A DNA stretch of 64,000 nucleotides from Aphrophora alni (lineage: Eukaryota > Arthropoda > Insecta > Hemiptera > Aphrophoridae), in the NCBI GenBank assembly GCA_963513935.1, contig OY740771.1, positions 14,661,138-14,725,137 on the forward strand. The letters run 5' to 3'. The notes beneath the pieces were generated by a model. It did no database searches. It was not told where the DNA came from and worked only from the letters and a program-made list of their open reading frames with translations. The translations under genes and the position numbers were made by a program. How positions within the stretch are numbered: the first letter of the stretch is position 1; each line of letters starts with the position of its first letter. Shown here piece after piece: positions 47,190 to 57,984 of the stretch.

Positions 47190-47375
47190 TAATTTCAAGT
47201 GAAAAATATACGACCTAGACTGGGAATTGAACCCAGGACCTTTGGCTTTACGCGCCGGTGCTTTACCAACTGAGCTATCCTTAGTTGCTTCCCAGCATAG
47301 GGCGTACATTTCTCCCTTGATTTTGTTTTTGCTGCAATTTTCGAGTTATTAAATTCATGATCTCGTTACATTATA
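47190..47375 (-). repeat. tRNA-derived SINE-like unit, second copy
   Basis: The minus strand has an A box TAGCTCAGTTGG and a B box GGGTTCAATTCCC that are closer to consensus than the 11430 copy. The T-arm is a perfect stem CTGGG/CCCAG with loop TTCAATT. The acceptor stem is absent and the anticodon arm has only three pairs. Conserved flanks on both sides (AAAATCAAGGGAGAAATGTA upstream, GTCTAGGTCGTATATTTTTC downstream) match the other copy. Confidence 0.75.
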
Positions 47376-48189
47376 AATTTAGTTAATTATTTAATTAGTA
47401 ATACTAATTTTTTAAAACGTATAAGCGTTTTAAAATAAATAAACTAAAATTAATAATTTTTGCTGCGAAGCTTAAACTGATAGGATATATGAAAATGAAA
47501 ATTGAAAATTTATTTATTTGACCCTCTTTTATACATAATTTTAACAGGAGAAATTTGACAATCTTATATGCTTAATAATAAAATAGACAACAAACTGTTC
47601 ACATTATAAAATGTAATACATATAAAATAAAATTCATAATAACATAATAAACAATAATATTATTAATAATAATAATAATAATAATAACAAAAAATACTGC
47701 TGTATTACAAGAAAATAGCAAAGGGTCACTTCATCCCGAGGTTAAAACCTATTTGGGATGAAATACTCTATACATTTCTAACAATATAGCTCGATGGGAG
47801 AGAAACAATGTGACCGACCAGTCCAACCCACATATACACACACAAATTACATTTAGAAAACTAGGATTTGGCTTTTATGACAAACCATTTCAAATCAACA
47901 TAAAACACTAAAAAAATAGAAATACAATAATAAAACTATTATTCCTTGCTGATACTTTCTAACTTCAAACAAAAATAAAATCTGTAAATATTTTCTTTAC
48001 ATTGCCGTTACTGTGGAAAAACTCTTCAGAAATAAGTTAAATTTTCCATTAAAGAATTAGTGCGTAAATGTTCAGAAAGAAATCTTTATTATTTTAGCTA
48101 AAGAAATAGAAACCTGTCAGTTTCTTAAATTTAAAATTTCCTAAAACGTTTAAAAAACCAAAACTTGAGCATTATATAAAAGATACATT
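47376..48189. other. No gene; AAT microsatellite and a hairpin
   Basis: (AAT)n lies at 47664-47690. A strong hairpin lies at 47732-47760: CATCCC pairs with GGGATG, and AGGTT with AACCT inside it. Together they resemble the 3' tail of a retroelement, but no coding match is present. Confidence 0.5.
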
Positions 48190-49180
48190 GTACTGTATAA
48201 TGGAGCTGGGTAAGTACCAAGATGGCGCCCATCAACTTCTTATACTTGTGCAATGTAAGGTTTATTTCTATGACGATTCATTGCGACGCAATGGAAATTA
48301 CAGTTATTTCGCGGCAGCGTGGTCACAAAGCGAAATATAATTATTTATCGTTTATTAAACCAAACGTGACATCACAACAATGTGATTAGTTCCTAAACTG
48401 GCCACGAAATAGAAATAGCGTTTTGTCTATTTATAACCAAACATTGAAAAGTGAGAGGAATTCATACATTTAGTGAGACGCGTGCAATGCCGCCTACATC
48501 GGCGAACCACGTGGACTCTTGTGAAACGTTTTCTGTTACAATAGACACGGACTATTTGTTTCTCAGTCTGAATTTATCGGGTATTTTACACTAAACAGCA
48601 AACGTGCCGAAGACTCCTCCCATTGGATAATGAACTTTTAAAAATATAATCTTAGTAAATTACCGGTAATTTCATAATGTGTTCTTTACAGTATTTGAAC
48701 GTCCGCCATTGTGAAACCGTTAACGAAATTGATTTTTTTTTCAAAAGTTCGGAAACGTGTGACCGTCTCCACTTCTTTTGACCAGCTGGAAGCTCCGGCT
48801 GGCTGGAGACCGCGTACACTTCAGCAGAATCTTGTCAGGAAGGGCCAAGGAGTCGGGTTAGGACGCTAATGAACGCACGCAACGCAAGTGAAATTAAATG
48901 TTATATTTTATTTACTGCCGAATTAAAAGATTACAGAACTGTTATAATTTATTAAAAAAGACATAACGGCAAGATAAAGCCTTAATAGTGGCCGAAAAGC
49001 ATACCGTTTAATTTAGCTAGCACGTGACCGAAAATGGACTGACCTCGTCCCGTAGCGGTCTTTCTTCTCGCGGCTCTCGGAACAGACTCTGCTCGGCTCG
49101 CTGGTTCAAGCCCTCCACTCCTCGTCTCTCCCCCCCCCCTTCTACGTCATATTGCACTGCTCAACAAAATCGCAAGTGCC
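48190..49180. other. GC/CpG-rich unique stretch, possible promoter or exon
   Basis: No family repeat found in this window occurs here. CpG-containing blocks are frequent (GAGACGCGTGCAATGCCGCC, CTCGTCCCGTAGCGG, CTCGCGGCTCTCGG). An inverted CCAAT box (CCCATTGGATA, near 48617) and a CRE-like TACGTCAT (near 49143) are visible. The only frame is 66 codons at 49024 with no motif. It could be a promoter or an untranslated first exon of a gene outside the window, or just another unidentified element. Confidence 0.3.
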
Positions 49181-49385
49181 AATTCATATTTTATTATTTA
49201 AAATCCCTTTCCATTACATCCTAATCTATGCTTATTATAGTTTTGGTTTGGTGGGCTCCTTGGCTGGGCCACAAACGATTATAAATTTGTAACAATGGCT
49301 TGTGATAAACGCTTGTTTTAACTTGATACTGTTTAAAATCTAACCTTATGGTTAAATAAAAGTTTTTATATATAGGTGCTACTTC

Positions 49386-50220
49386 GAGGGGCAACCAAAA
49401 AGTAAGTTACATATGATTGTATTGCTCTCTATTAGAGGTACATTTTGATTTCAGCTGTTGGTAACATTGTTTAAACTTTAGTAAAATCAGCTGTAAAATT
49501 TGTACAATCCTATTGTTGAAAAATACCATTAATAACGGTACATCACTTAGGAAATCCCATTCAAATTGTAAATCTGCGGTGTTTTCTAGTTTTCAATGGG
49601 CTAAACAATGTAATCCCGGCAGTTAAGTGAAGACCTTTCCAAAATGGTGGAGTTGTTTGAAAATGGACGCAGTGGAATCGATGATGGGTGTAGGCAAGGA
49701 AGGCCATGAACTCTGGTATGGACTTCATGTCACAGATGGCAATGTTAAACCAATTGATTCTTGGAACAGATTCTGTCGAAATTTCTTGCGGAGGACCGAA
49801 AATCTCAACTAAGATTAAATATTTCTGTTGAAAGTGTGCATCCAGTTTCATCTAGAAGCATCTGTCAGTTTCGATAAGCGTTCTTTAATCGGCCTCTGCA
49901 GTTCTTGCTTCGTTACGACAACTTTAGATGAAACCTGGATGTATCATTTCACTCCTGAAACAAAATTAAGTTCACGCGAATTTATATATGCTCAACCAAA
50001 GAAATTTCGACAGAATCTATAAGCAGAGAAAGTGATGTTGACTATTTATTTCGACAAAGTGTAGTCCATACTGAGTTCATGGCAAGGGAAACAACAATTA
50101 ATCCAATAGCTTACTGTGAAACCTTGAACAGACTAAAAAATGCCGTTAAAAAGCGCCGCCCGGTAAAACTGTCAAGAGGTGTAGTTCTCCCTGACAATGC
50201 AACCCCTCATTCTGCTCTTG
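49386..50220 (+). pseudogene. Mariner-type transposase, dead copy
   Basis: The element probably starts near GAGGGGCAACCAAAAAGTAA (49386), the form typical of a mariner terminal repeat. ENGRSGIDDG (frame from 49644) matches the region before the DNA-binding domain end. LDETWMYHFTPETK (from about 49927) holds the first catalytic Asp. YFDK in a broken frame (about 50050) may hold the second, followed after a frame change by EFMARETTINPIAYCETLNR. KLSRGVVLPDNATPHSAL (about 50162-50215) holds the third Asp in DN. Frame changes and stops interrupt it at least three times. The C-terminal end and right terminal repeat are missing: the copy breaks off at about 50220 into GC-rich repeat DNA. Confidence 0.85.
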
Positions 50221-50340
50221 TTACAAGGGGAGTTCTGCAGTTCCCCCGGCGGTCGGGGGCAGCCCCCGAAGGGTATCGGCAGTTCCCCCGGAGCCCCTTT
50301 TTGGGTGTATTGCAGTTCTCCCGGCGGTCATTTCTGTATT
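50211..50340. repeat. GC-rich repeats, inverse of the minisatellite unit
   Basis: GCAGTTCCCCCGG or GCAGTTCTCCCGG occurs three times (about 50237, 50280, 50313), twice continuing CGGTC. This is the reverse complement of GACCGCCGGGGGAACTGC in the array at 50504-50865. It replaces the expected 3' end of the mariner. Confidence 0.75.
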
Positions 50341-50474
50341 AACGTTATTTGCTAACGCAACAAATAAATTATGTAATACAATAAAAACTAACTTATACAG
50401 AAGAATATATCGGAAGTTCATGACGCTCTAAACAGTATTCGTATAGTTAGTAATGAAGATGAAGAATTACTCCA

Positions 50475-50865
50475 TGTTAGGTTAGGTTAGGTTAGATTAG
50501 GTTAGGTTAGGTTGTGAGTGACCACCGGGGGAACTGCATGCCAGCCGTTACAAGAGGCCTCATAAGGTTAGGTTAGGTTGTGAGTGACCGCCGGGGGAAC
50601 TGCATGCCAGCCGTTACAAGAAGCCTCATAAGGGTAGGTTAGGTTAGGTTAGGTTGTGAGTGACCGCTGGGGGAACTGCATGTCAGCCGTTACAAGAGGC
50701 CTCATAAGGTTAGGTTAGGTTAGGTTAGGTTGTGAGTGACCGCTGGGGGAACTGCATGTCAGCCGTTACAAGAGGCCTCATAAGGTTAGGTTAGGTTAGG
50801 TTAGGTTGTGAGTGACCGCTGGGGGAACTGCATGTTAGCCGTTACAAGTGGCCTCATAAGGCAGA
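50475..50865 (+). repeat. Minisatellite alternating with TTAGG runs, five units
   Basis: Five copies (starting near 50504, 50579, 50655, 50732, 50807) of a ~51-base unit from TGTGAGTGACCGCYGGGGGA to GTTACAAGAGGCCTCATAAG are each joined by two to four TTAGG units. The first is preceded by a longer TTAGG run at about 50477. Successive units differ at a few sites (CCACCGG, CCGCCGG, CCGCTGG), and the last three share CCGCTGG, which suggests stepwise local duplication. The period is 75-77 bases. Confidence 0.93.
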
Positions 50866-50879
50866 CGTTGAAATGGGAA

Positions 50880-51440
50880 ACCACATATAGCAAAAATATA
50901 GCGGTAAAGAATTAATTACCTTGGCTAGTTAAAGCGAGTTTATTTTATTTATTTTTTTAAAATATTATTTGTGGGATATCAAAGAAAAAGTTATTCTGAT
51001 TACGAATATGTAGGCCTACATTTGAAAAAAAATAATATATTGGCGCTAGGTCATATTTAAATATCAGACCTTCCCCCCCCCCCACTCTACTGTCTAACTT
51101 GAATGCGGAGTGGCCTACAAATCTGAGATAAAAATATTTGAATTTGAAATTAAATTGCAGTAGAAATTGTATATTATAGCTTTATGTGTGACGAATACAG
51201 CTTAATTTAACAATACAATGAAAAATTCATTGCGGATAAGTTTTAAAAGCAGTTTTTGTGAGATGTCACAAACAATTCAATATCAATTAAAAAATGGATT
51301 TCTCTCAATTAAAATCCGTAAGTAAAGACAAGGACAGATATCTTCAAGCGTTTGTACAATTTAAACTGCGGTTTAAAGACTTTTAACTTTATAAAGTCCC
51401 TATTTGCCTCCCTAAGTCCTGTAGTTTTATCACAATCTAT
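50880..51440 (+). repeat. Family B unit
   Basis: It enters the family in the middle of the AAAAATATAGCGGTAA block, so its 5' end is cut by the minisatellite. TTATTCTGATTACGAATATG and GGCGCTAGGTCATATTTAAA follow. It has a C homopolymer near 51073 and ends at the Helitron terminus. Confidence 0.65.
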
Positions 51441-51451
51441 TTTATTTTAAA

Positions 51452-52195
51452 CTAGTGGTTTAACCCGGCTTCGCCCGGGAATTCTAACGTTATGTTATTC
51501 ATTAATAAATGTTGAATATGATCTTGATTTCAAAATATTCGCAAACCCGCCTGCTAGCACCTAATTGAAGAATCATGCGCAAGACCCTAAAAATGATAGT
51601 AACGAGTTAAATAAAGTATTTTTACAAAGTAGAAATTTACTCAGTTAACTGTACCTTTGTCAAGAGGGTCCGGGGCTATAGGATTGTGTGGTAATTGGAA
51701 TATAAGGAGATAAACTTCAAAATATAAGAAGTAAAAGCTTTTTATTGAAAACATTCTAACTATTTATAATACTTGTTTATAAACAACATTTTTCATTTTG
51801 TTATCTGGCTTAAATATAAATATATACAAATTTTTCGGATTTCCTACTCGAGAGCAAGCTACGTATAGACCGTGAGAAAAGCAGGAATCTTTGAGACTTA
51901 TGCAGCAATACTTTAAAGTTTGTCCCTGCGATTTGTTAATAGTAAAACTATAGGCTAGTTTGATTGTAAAGGTAATTCAGTCGATATCAGTGGTATTCTG
52001 GGGAGAAATACTGTATTTCCCTTGTATTTTCGGTCATAAGTTCGGCCTTTTATATTCCAATGTACGCCCTTAGAGACAAAACGGAAACCTTCTTCACGGA
52101 TGGATGTGCAATAAAGGACTATCACACCATATACCCAATTTGATTGTACTGGGATTCGTTTTTGAGTTTTACCGGCACGCACATTCCAGACTTCC
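51452..52195 (-). mobile_element. Helitron 3' end
   Basis: The minus strand ends in a GC hairpin (CCCGG-GCGAAG-CCGGG), eight bases (TTAAACCA) and CTAG at 51452-51455, followed by T. That is the standard Helitron 3' end: hairpin, CTRR and a T target base. A helicase remnant ending about 310 bases before the terminus strengthens the call. Sequence above 52195 is not recognisable as Helitron, so the element is 5'-truncated. Confidence 0.85.
51764..52182 (-). pseudogene. Helitron PIF1-type helicase, C-terminal remnant
   Basis: On the minus strand the first frame (52182 down to 51955) ends with KGNTVFLPRIPLISTELP, and a second frame (51955 to 51764) gives AYSFTINKSQGQTLK then YVACSRVGNPKNL and PDNKMKNVVY. 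TxNKSQGQT and YVAxSRV are the late helicase motifs of PIF1-like proteins, and the block order is that of Rep/helicase proteins of Helitrons, where an IPRIPL-type segment leads to the Phe-rich FQFKRxQFPxxLAF stretch. About a dozen codons of that stretch are deleted at the frame switch near 51955, and one Gln of HGQLY is missing. The N-terminal Rep nuclease and helicase core are absent. Confidence 0.88.
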
Positions 52196-52548
52196 TTTTA
52201 TTATATATATTGATTATGACAAGTAGCTGCGAAAGAAATATTAGAAAAATTTACTATTAGAATCCAATTTTGCTTAGGGTAGCCGCCTGTAAGGACCCTA
52301 AAAAATAGCAGTTCTTTTACCTGTAAACACCCAGAAACTGGTTCAATCAATTTGATTCAAATTTCAGTAAAATATGAAGATTAATGACCGAATCAGTTTA
52401 GGAATAATTTGTAGAAAAACATAAATGAATCTTAACAACCACCATTAAAACTTGATTTTAATGAAATTTAATACACGTCGAGAACTTGTTGAAAAGACAT
52501 CCATTGCAACAATTCTACAATGATATAAAATCATATGTACTTAAATTC

Positions 52549-52694
52549 TACATACTGGGTGTCCCACCTAAAATATTACAAAGCTAACTTTTGAATTATA
52601 AATATGATGGAGTACTTTAAATGGAGAACCATCCTTTATTTTCAATGAAGTTTAAAAATCCAATTTGTAAGATGTACAAATTGCCTCCAATTTC
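52549..52694 (+). repeat. Family D left end, truncated
   Basis: TACTGGGTGTCCCACCTAA begins it, with TTGAATTATAAATATGATGG following. It stops at the outer edge of the large inverted repeat. Confidence 0.5.
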
Positions 52695-52849
52695 CGATAT
52701 GGCAGTCAACTTTGTAAGTAATCTTTCAGAGTCATTGTTCTACTCTTTCGTATATAAACAAAATGTCATTAATTTAACAAGGATAAAAATTTGAGGTGCT
52801 AAATTTTTTTCTTCAGATTTTGTCTAGATGTTACTATGAATAGAGTCTT

Positions 52850-53000
52850 CGTCAGAGGCACACTCAAAGTGAGTGAGGGACAACCATGTAGTGTTGTCAT
52901 TGTTTAGATCCCTATCCTTCATTTATTCTTTTAGGTCGCTCTTCACCAACTCTATTCTCTCCCCCCCCCCCCCGAATATTAGAGTATTTGGGTGCTCGAG
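52850..53000 (-). repeat. Family A repeat in left arm
   Basis: Terminal hairpin CACTCAAAGTGAGTGAGGG, ATTGTTTAGATCCCTATCC and a C run of about 14 replacing the GGGTCGG block. Confidence 0.8.
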
Positions 53001-53124
53001 TTATTTTTACTAAAATTACAGCTAGGCAATGTCTATCAAGTAATTTGGCTCTGTTATCTAAAAGTCACTTTGTGGTGGGGAGACTCCCACACTTTAGTAC
53101 ATTTTATTCCTTAATTAACTAGTT

Positions 53125-53455
53125 TCACTTTTCTGAGTTGATGATGTAAATCATCATAATATAGTCCAGAAGTTGTAACATCTCAATATTTTGACGTGAC
53201 TGAAGCCTATCCTCCATACTGTCTACATAGTTTTGAATTTCCTCAGGTACAGTATCAATTCCAAAATCATTGTGTCAATAGTCATTCCTGATATAACAAG
53301 AGGCATTAACAATAGGTCGTAACATCTTATTTTGAATATTCGGTATATTACTTTTCTTGATTCATCCCCAAAGTTGCACTCTATAAGTCCATATCGGTTT
53401 AAACACTTGTTTATATATTTATAATTTATTATGCAATGTCAATTCAGAATGCTCC
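53125..53455 (-). pseudogene. Jockey-type reverse transcriptase C-terminal remnant (left arm)
   Basis: Minus-strand frame: HNKL, stop, IYKQVFKPIWTYRVQLWG, stop, IKKSNIPNIQNKMLRPIV, then after another stop HNDFGIDTVPEEIQNY. It is the same stretch as 57985-58317 with two additional stops and more replacements, so this arm is the more decayed copy. The shared stop after NDY shows the fragment was dead before the inverted duplication. Confidence 0.8.
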
Positions 53456-53954
53456 AAAATGAGCCACTACATTTCCTACATCTGATATCTGGCTTTTTTA
53501 AAATTTTTACAAATGTAATGGATATTTAGTAAAAAGGAGGGATATGTTGGAACTAACGGGAAACCGTTCTTTGCTACCATGTTTTGTAATTAGAGCCCAT
53601 GGATCTTTCTACACCTAAATATTAGAACGTATCACCTTTAACCCCGTCGAACCAACCAGAATATCAGCTTTGATGATTAATTTGTAAAGTTAACCTATAA
53701 AAAATATGTAATGGATAAGTTGACCTACTAAAGGTGAGTGTGATTTCAATAAAATTTGGCTTCGTAACACTGTGAGTCATGAGGAACCAGTATGTCCGTT
53801 TCATCATCAGATGTATTTTGATAAAATATGGTACACACAAGATATTTCCAGTAGCAAAGCAACTGAACAGTTATTTCCTTCATTCTTCTACCATTGACCA
53901 AGCAGTATGGTATAAAATATCAATTAAAAAACTGCAGAAAAATGTAGTTTTAGG

Positions 53955-54120
53955 TTAAATTCCCCCCTTTTAATCTTCCTAACAGGTTTCTCTCAATAAT
54001 CTCTTGTTATTTTTCAACTCTGGTGTTATTAGAATATTCAAGGACTAGGGTATTTTACACTCTGTTATTTTTTATGCGCTGATGATGACTGAAATGTTTT
54101 CGCCCTTAAACAAAGAGAAA
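53955..54120 (-). repeat. Family A repeat in left arm
   Basis: TTTAATCTTCCTAACAGG, CAATAATCTCTTGTTATTTT and the distal block GCTGATGATGACTGAAATG then TTTCGCCCTTAAACAAAGAG. It lacks the terminal hairpin. Confidence 0.8.
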
Positions 54121-54558
54121 AATGGAAACAAAATGTGTAGAAATACCCCTGGTTAACTTTTTATTTTATTGTAGAAATTTACAAAAAATTACCTTAAAAA
54201 TGGATAAGTTAACTGCTTATTAAAATCTGTCTTCATAGTGAGATGATTCACGAGGAAAATGGTCCATTTCATCAGCAGATGTGTTTTGATAAAATATTGT
54301 AGATGCAAGATTAATAAAATAAATACAGAATAGTAAATCATTAAATTAAATGTTGTTCCAGACAATTACGTTATACAAGCTCACAGCTAATTGTGCACTA
54401 ATCATGGATGCTAACAGAGATGTAGGTGATTATAATAAATATTAATTGACATGGAACTGTCATCTGTCATAAATATATGTAGACATGTGATATGAGTGAA
54501 CAGGTAGCTGTGTATGACATTAATGAGGGGTAATTTACTAGGCAACATCAAGATTTTC

Positions 54559-56883
54559 CGTTAGGCAAACACAAAATGGCTGTATGGTAAAAAAATAGGG
54601 CCTTTCCAGACATATTTTATCCAACTTTTAGCTGTTGAATCATTTACCAAGAGATTTCCGTAAGAAAATTCTGTTTACTTGCATCACCACTAGTCTTTAC
54701 AAGTTATCATAAATTGTTGCAGCTGTCATTGGTTTGGGCTATTTATGGAAATAATTTACACAAATTGTTTGTAGATACATTTTGTTGTTAAAAAATGGCA
54801 AATAAACAAGTTGATGGACACCATTTTGAGTTTTGAACAAACATTTCTTTTAGGAAATAAACTAAGTACAAATTTGGTGTAATTTTTTTATGTGATCTTT
54901 TATTAATGTAAAACCATGACTTTGTATTGTATTGTTTTATTCCCAGCGCCTAACTACACTATTAGCATTACAATGAAGTAATTAAAGTTGCATACTGCAA
55001 TATATTGAAGGCGCTATTAGAGGAATGGAACAGAAATCCATGTATGTTTCATTCACGACAGAACCGATGCCGCAAGATTTTTTTATGAAATTTTATATTT
55101 ATGTATATACGGTTATTGAAGTGTAAACTTCTATAGGCGCATCGCGCACAAAATTCTGCAGAAGGTAAATCTGTTTCTGGGCGTCACGCTTTTTTTTTTC
55201 TAACATTACCCTCGACTTTTCTTGTTGTTTAAAGGTGAAAATGCTCAGTAAACGGCTAAAAGATTGATTTGTTAAAGGCCTACGCTATAGATATTTGTAC
55301 ACACAAAAATTAGGTCTACATTTTCTCTTTAGCTTACACTTTTTAATTTAATATTTTCTTATAAAGACTATATAAAATTTCAAACACCCAAAAAAATGTA
55401 CAATTAGAAGTAGAAATAAGATTTAAAATGACAATTTTGATTAGATATGAGTGACGATTAATTAACAAGCGTAACCTACAATATGTTCTCAAAAAGCAAG
55501 AAGTTCGTGCATAAAGTTTTTATTAGATATCATTTAAAGTTTCTTTCGACTTTTAATGTTTTATGAAAATTAATTTGATTTAAAATAACTACTGTGAATT
55601 CAAATCTTTTTTTTTTTGTATGGTTTTACCATTACAGTACAGTATTTGAAAAAGTGTAGTCAGTTTCAATCAATATTATAGATTCTTTTTTTTTTTTTTT
55701 TTTTTCAATATTACAAACTTTTATACCCAGGTAACAGCACCTTACAGAACATGTATTATAAATTCATCATTAATATATGTTAAATAATGCAATTTTTTAC
55801 GCCAGATAAAAGCACATTTCACACTTACATTGTAAATTCTTGCGTTTTGAAATATTAAATCTACAATAATATTACCGACATGTATTTTTCTCAGAAGCGG
55901 AACCATTTACTAAAAATGTTGTTCAATTTGTCCCGTCTCACTGAGGGAAAGTCGGTAAAGAATATTACAGATTTATTAATTATTATTTAAATACAAATTC
56001 TCAATCTTGTAGTTCATGTAAACAATGCTAGGGTGCAGGTAAGTACAGTAATTTATGTGACACAACATTTTGAATATTTATTTTTTTGAAAACCATCAAT
56101 CTGTCAGGTGCAACTATCTGAAATCAATTTTATAAAGTAACATTATTTAAAACTCACACTTTAAAAGGAAACAATTTATTTTTAGTCGATTTTCATACAA
56201 AAACTGTTAGAATCAGGTTCCTGTCCCTCTAAACTATAAATATTTGTCTAGTGTGCCCTTATTATTAACTTTTTTGTTTTATCAAATTTGAAAACTGTAT
56301 AATTGCTGTTATAAATAGCCTAGTGAAACAAAAATATTGCACAAACTTTCTCAAAGACCAATACATAGTTAAATTAATAATTAGTATAAAATAATTGAAC
56401 AAACTTTCTGAGAAACATAAGCGTAGAAAAACTAATAGCCTAATTGGTGCAAAAAATGTTGCACAAACTTTTTCACACACATACCATATGAAGTAAAACT
56501 AATAACAGTAAAATATGGTAGAAATTTCCTCCTACAACCATACATAAAAAAAATGGTAAAAAAATTGTACTAACTGTCTCACACATTCATACATTGTAAA
56601 ACTTATAATCAGTTTACAGTACACTTCTACCATGTGGTCTTAAAGTACAACCATTTTTTAAAATAAGAAAGTGGACATTTGATACATGATTATCATATTA
56701 TAGATTTTTATTGAAAATTTAAAATGTGAAATGAATTTTAGGTCATCCTTTACATATATATGAAACTGTACATGTTTTTTATGCAAATATACTTGCGCAT
56801 GTGTGAACGGATACGAAAATAAATTAACACTGAAATGGTGTCACATCTCTCTAATGTATTTTACATAGATAAATGAAAGCAAG
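54559..56883. other. Spacer of the large inverted repeat; no gene
   Basis: 2.3 kb of very AT-rich DNA with long T runs (near 55195, 55605, 55690). Apart from the family H tandem array at 56335-56600 nothing is recognisable. Confidence 0.6.
56335..56600 (+). repeat. Family H tandem array, ~55-60-bp period
   Basis: ATTGCACAAACTTTCTCA, ATTGAACAAACTTTCTGA, TTGCACAAACTTTTTCACAC and TTGTACTAACTGTCTCACAC occur at about 56335, 56395, 56459 and 56565, with a poorer copy near 56515. Between them ATACATnGTnAAACTAATAA recurs. Single copies of the motif occur near 3270, 6456, 33780 (inverted), 35850, 37605 (inverted) and 46313 (inverted). Confidence 0.7.
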
Positions 56884-57324
56884 AAAATCTTGATGTTGCC
56901 TAGTAAATTACCCCTCATTAATGTCATACACAGCTACCTGTTCACTCATATCACATGTCTACATATATTTATGACAGATGACAGTTCCATGTCAATTAAT
57001 ATTTATTATAATCACCTACATCTCTGTTAGCATCCATGATTAGTGCACAATTAGCTGTGAGCTTGTATAACGTAATTGTCTGGAACATCATTTAATTTAA
57101 TGATTTACTATTCTGTATTTATTTTATTAATCTTGCATCTACAATATTTTATCAAAACACATCTGATGATGAAATGGACCATTTTCCTCGTGAATCATCT
57201 CACTATGAAGACAGATTTTAATAAGCGGTTAACTTATCCATTTTTAAGGTAATTTGTTTGTAAATCTCTACAATAAAATAAAAATCTAACCAAGGGAATT
57301 TCTACACATTTTGTTTCCATTTTT

Positions 57325-57500
57325 CTCTTTGTTTAAGGGCGAAAAACCTTTTGGTCATCATCAGCGCATAAAAGAGAATAGAGTGTAAAATACCCTAGCC
57401 TTTGAATACTCGAATAACACCAGAGTTGAAAAATAACAAGAGATTATTGAGAGAGACCCTGATAGGAAACCTGAAAGGGAGGAATTTATCCTAAAAAGAC
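57325..57500 (+). repeat. Family A repeat in right arm
   Basis: Begins with the distal block TTTAAGGGCGAAAAACC then TTTTGGTCATCATCAGCGC, and continues TTGAATACTCGAATAACACC, GAGAGACCCTGATAGGAAAC. It ends after GAGGAATTTATCC. Confidence 0.8.
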
Positions 57501-57984
57501 ATTTTTCTGCAGTTTTTTAATTGATATTTTATACCATACTGCTTGGTCAATGGTAGAAGAATGAAGGAAATAACTGTTCAGTTGCTTTGCTACTGGAAAT
57601 ATCTTGTGTGTACCATATTTTATCAAAATACATCTATTGATGAAATTGACATACTGGTTCCTCATGACTCACAGTGTTACGAAGCCAAATTTTATTGAAA
57701 TCACACTCACCTTTAGTAGGTCAACTAATCCATTACATATTTATAGGTTAAAGTTTCAAATTAATCATCAAAGCTGATTTTCTGGTTGATTCGACGGGGT
57801 TAAAGGTGATACGTTCTAATATTTAGGTGTAGAAAGGTCCATGGGCTTGAATTACAAAACATGGTAGCAAAAGAAAGGTCTCCCGTTAGTTCCAACATAT
57901 GCCTCCTTTTTACTAAATAACCATTACACTTGTAAACATTTAAAAAGAGCTAAATATCAGATGTAGGAAATGTAGTGGCTCATT

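Larger units (their letters stand above)
52695..54558 (-). repeat. Large inverted repeat, left arm (~1.86 kb)
   Basis: It pairs with 56884-58748 along the entire length. Landmarks: GTTCTACTCTTTCGTATATA near 52738, TTCGACGGGGTTAAAGG inverse near 53640, ATTAATGAGGGGTAATTTAC near 54517. Differences are scattered substitutions and short indels, so the arms have diverged after formation. Arm 1 contains two inverted family A copies and a jockey remnant. Confidence 0.93.

Noticed and set aside
47205..47290. Functional tRNA gene on the minus strand
   Set aside because: A and B boxes and T-arm are good, but the acceptor stem is absent and the anticodon arm is broken. A second copy with shared flanks shows a repeat.
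50475..50865. CRISPR-like array of regularly spaced repeats
   Set aside because: Spacers are not unique: they are TTAGG runs, and the context is an insect-type genome. It is a minisatellite.
54559..56883. Gene in the spacer of the large inverted repeat
   Set aside because: Only short frames, very AT-rich, dominated by T runs and a short tandem repeat.
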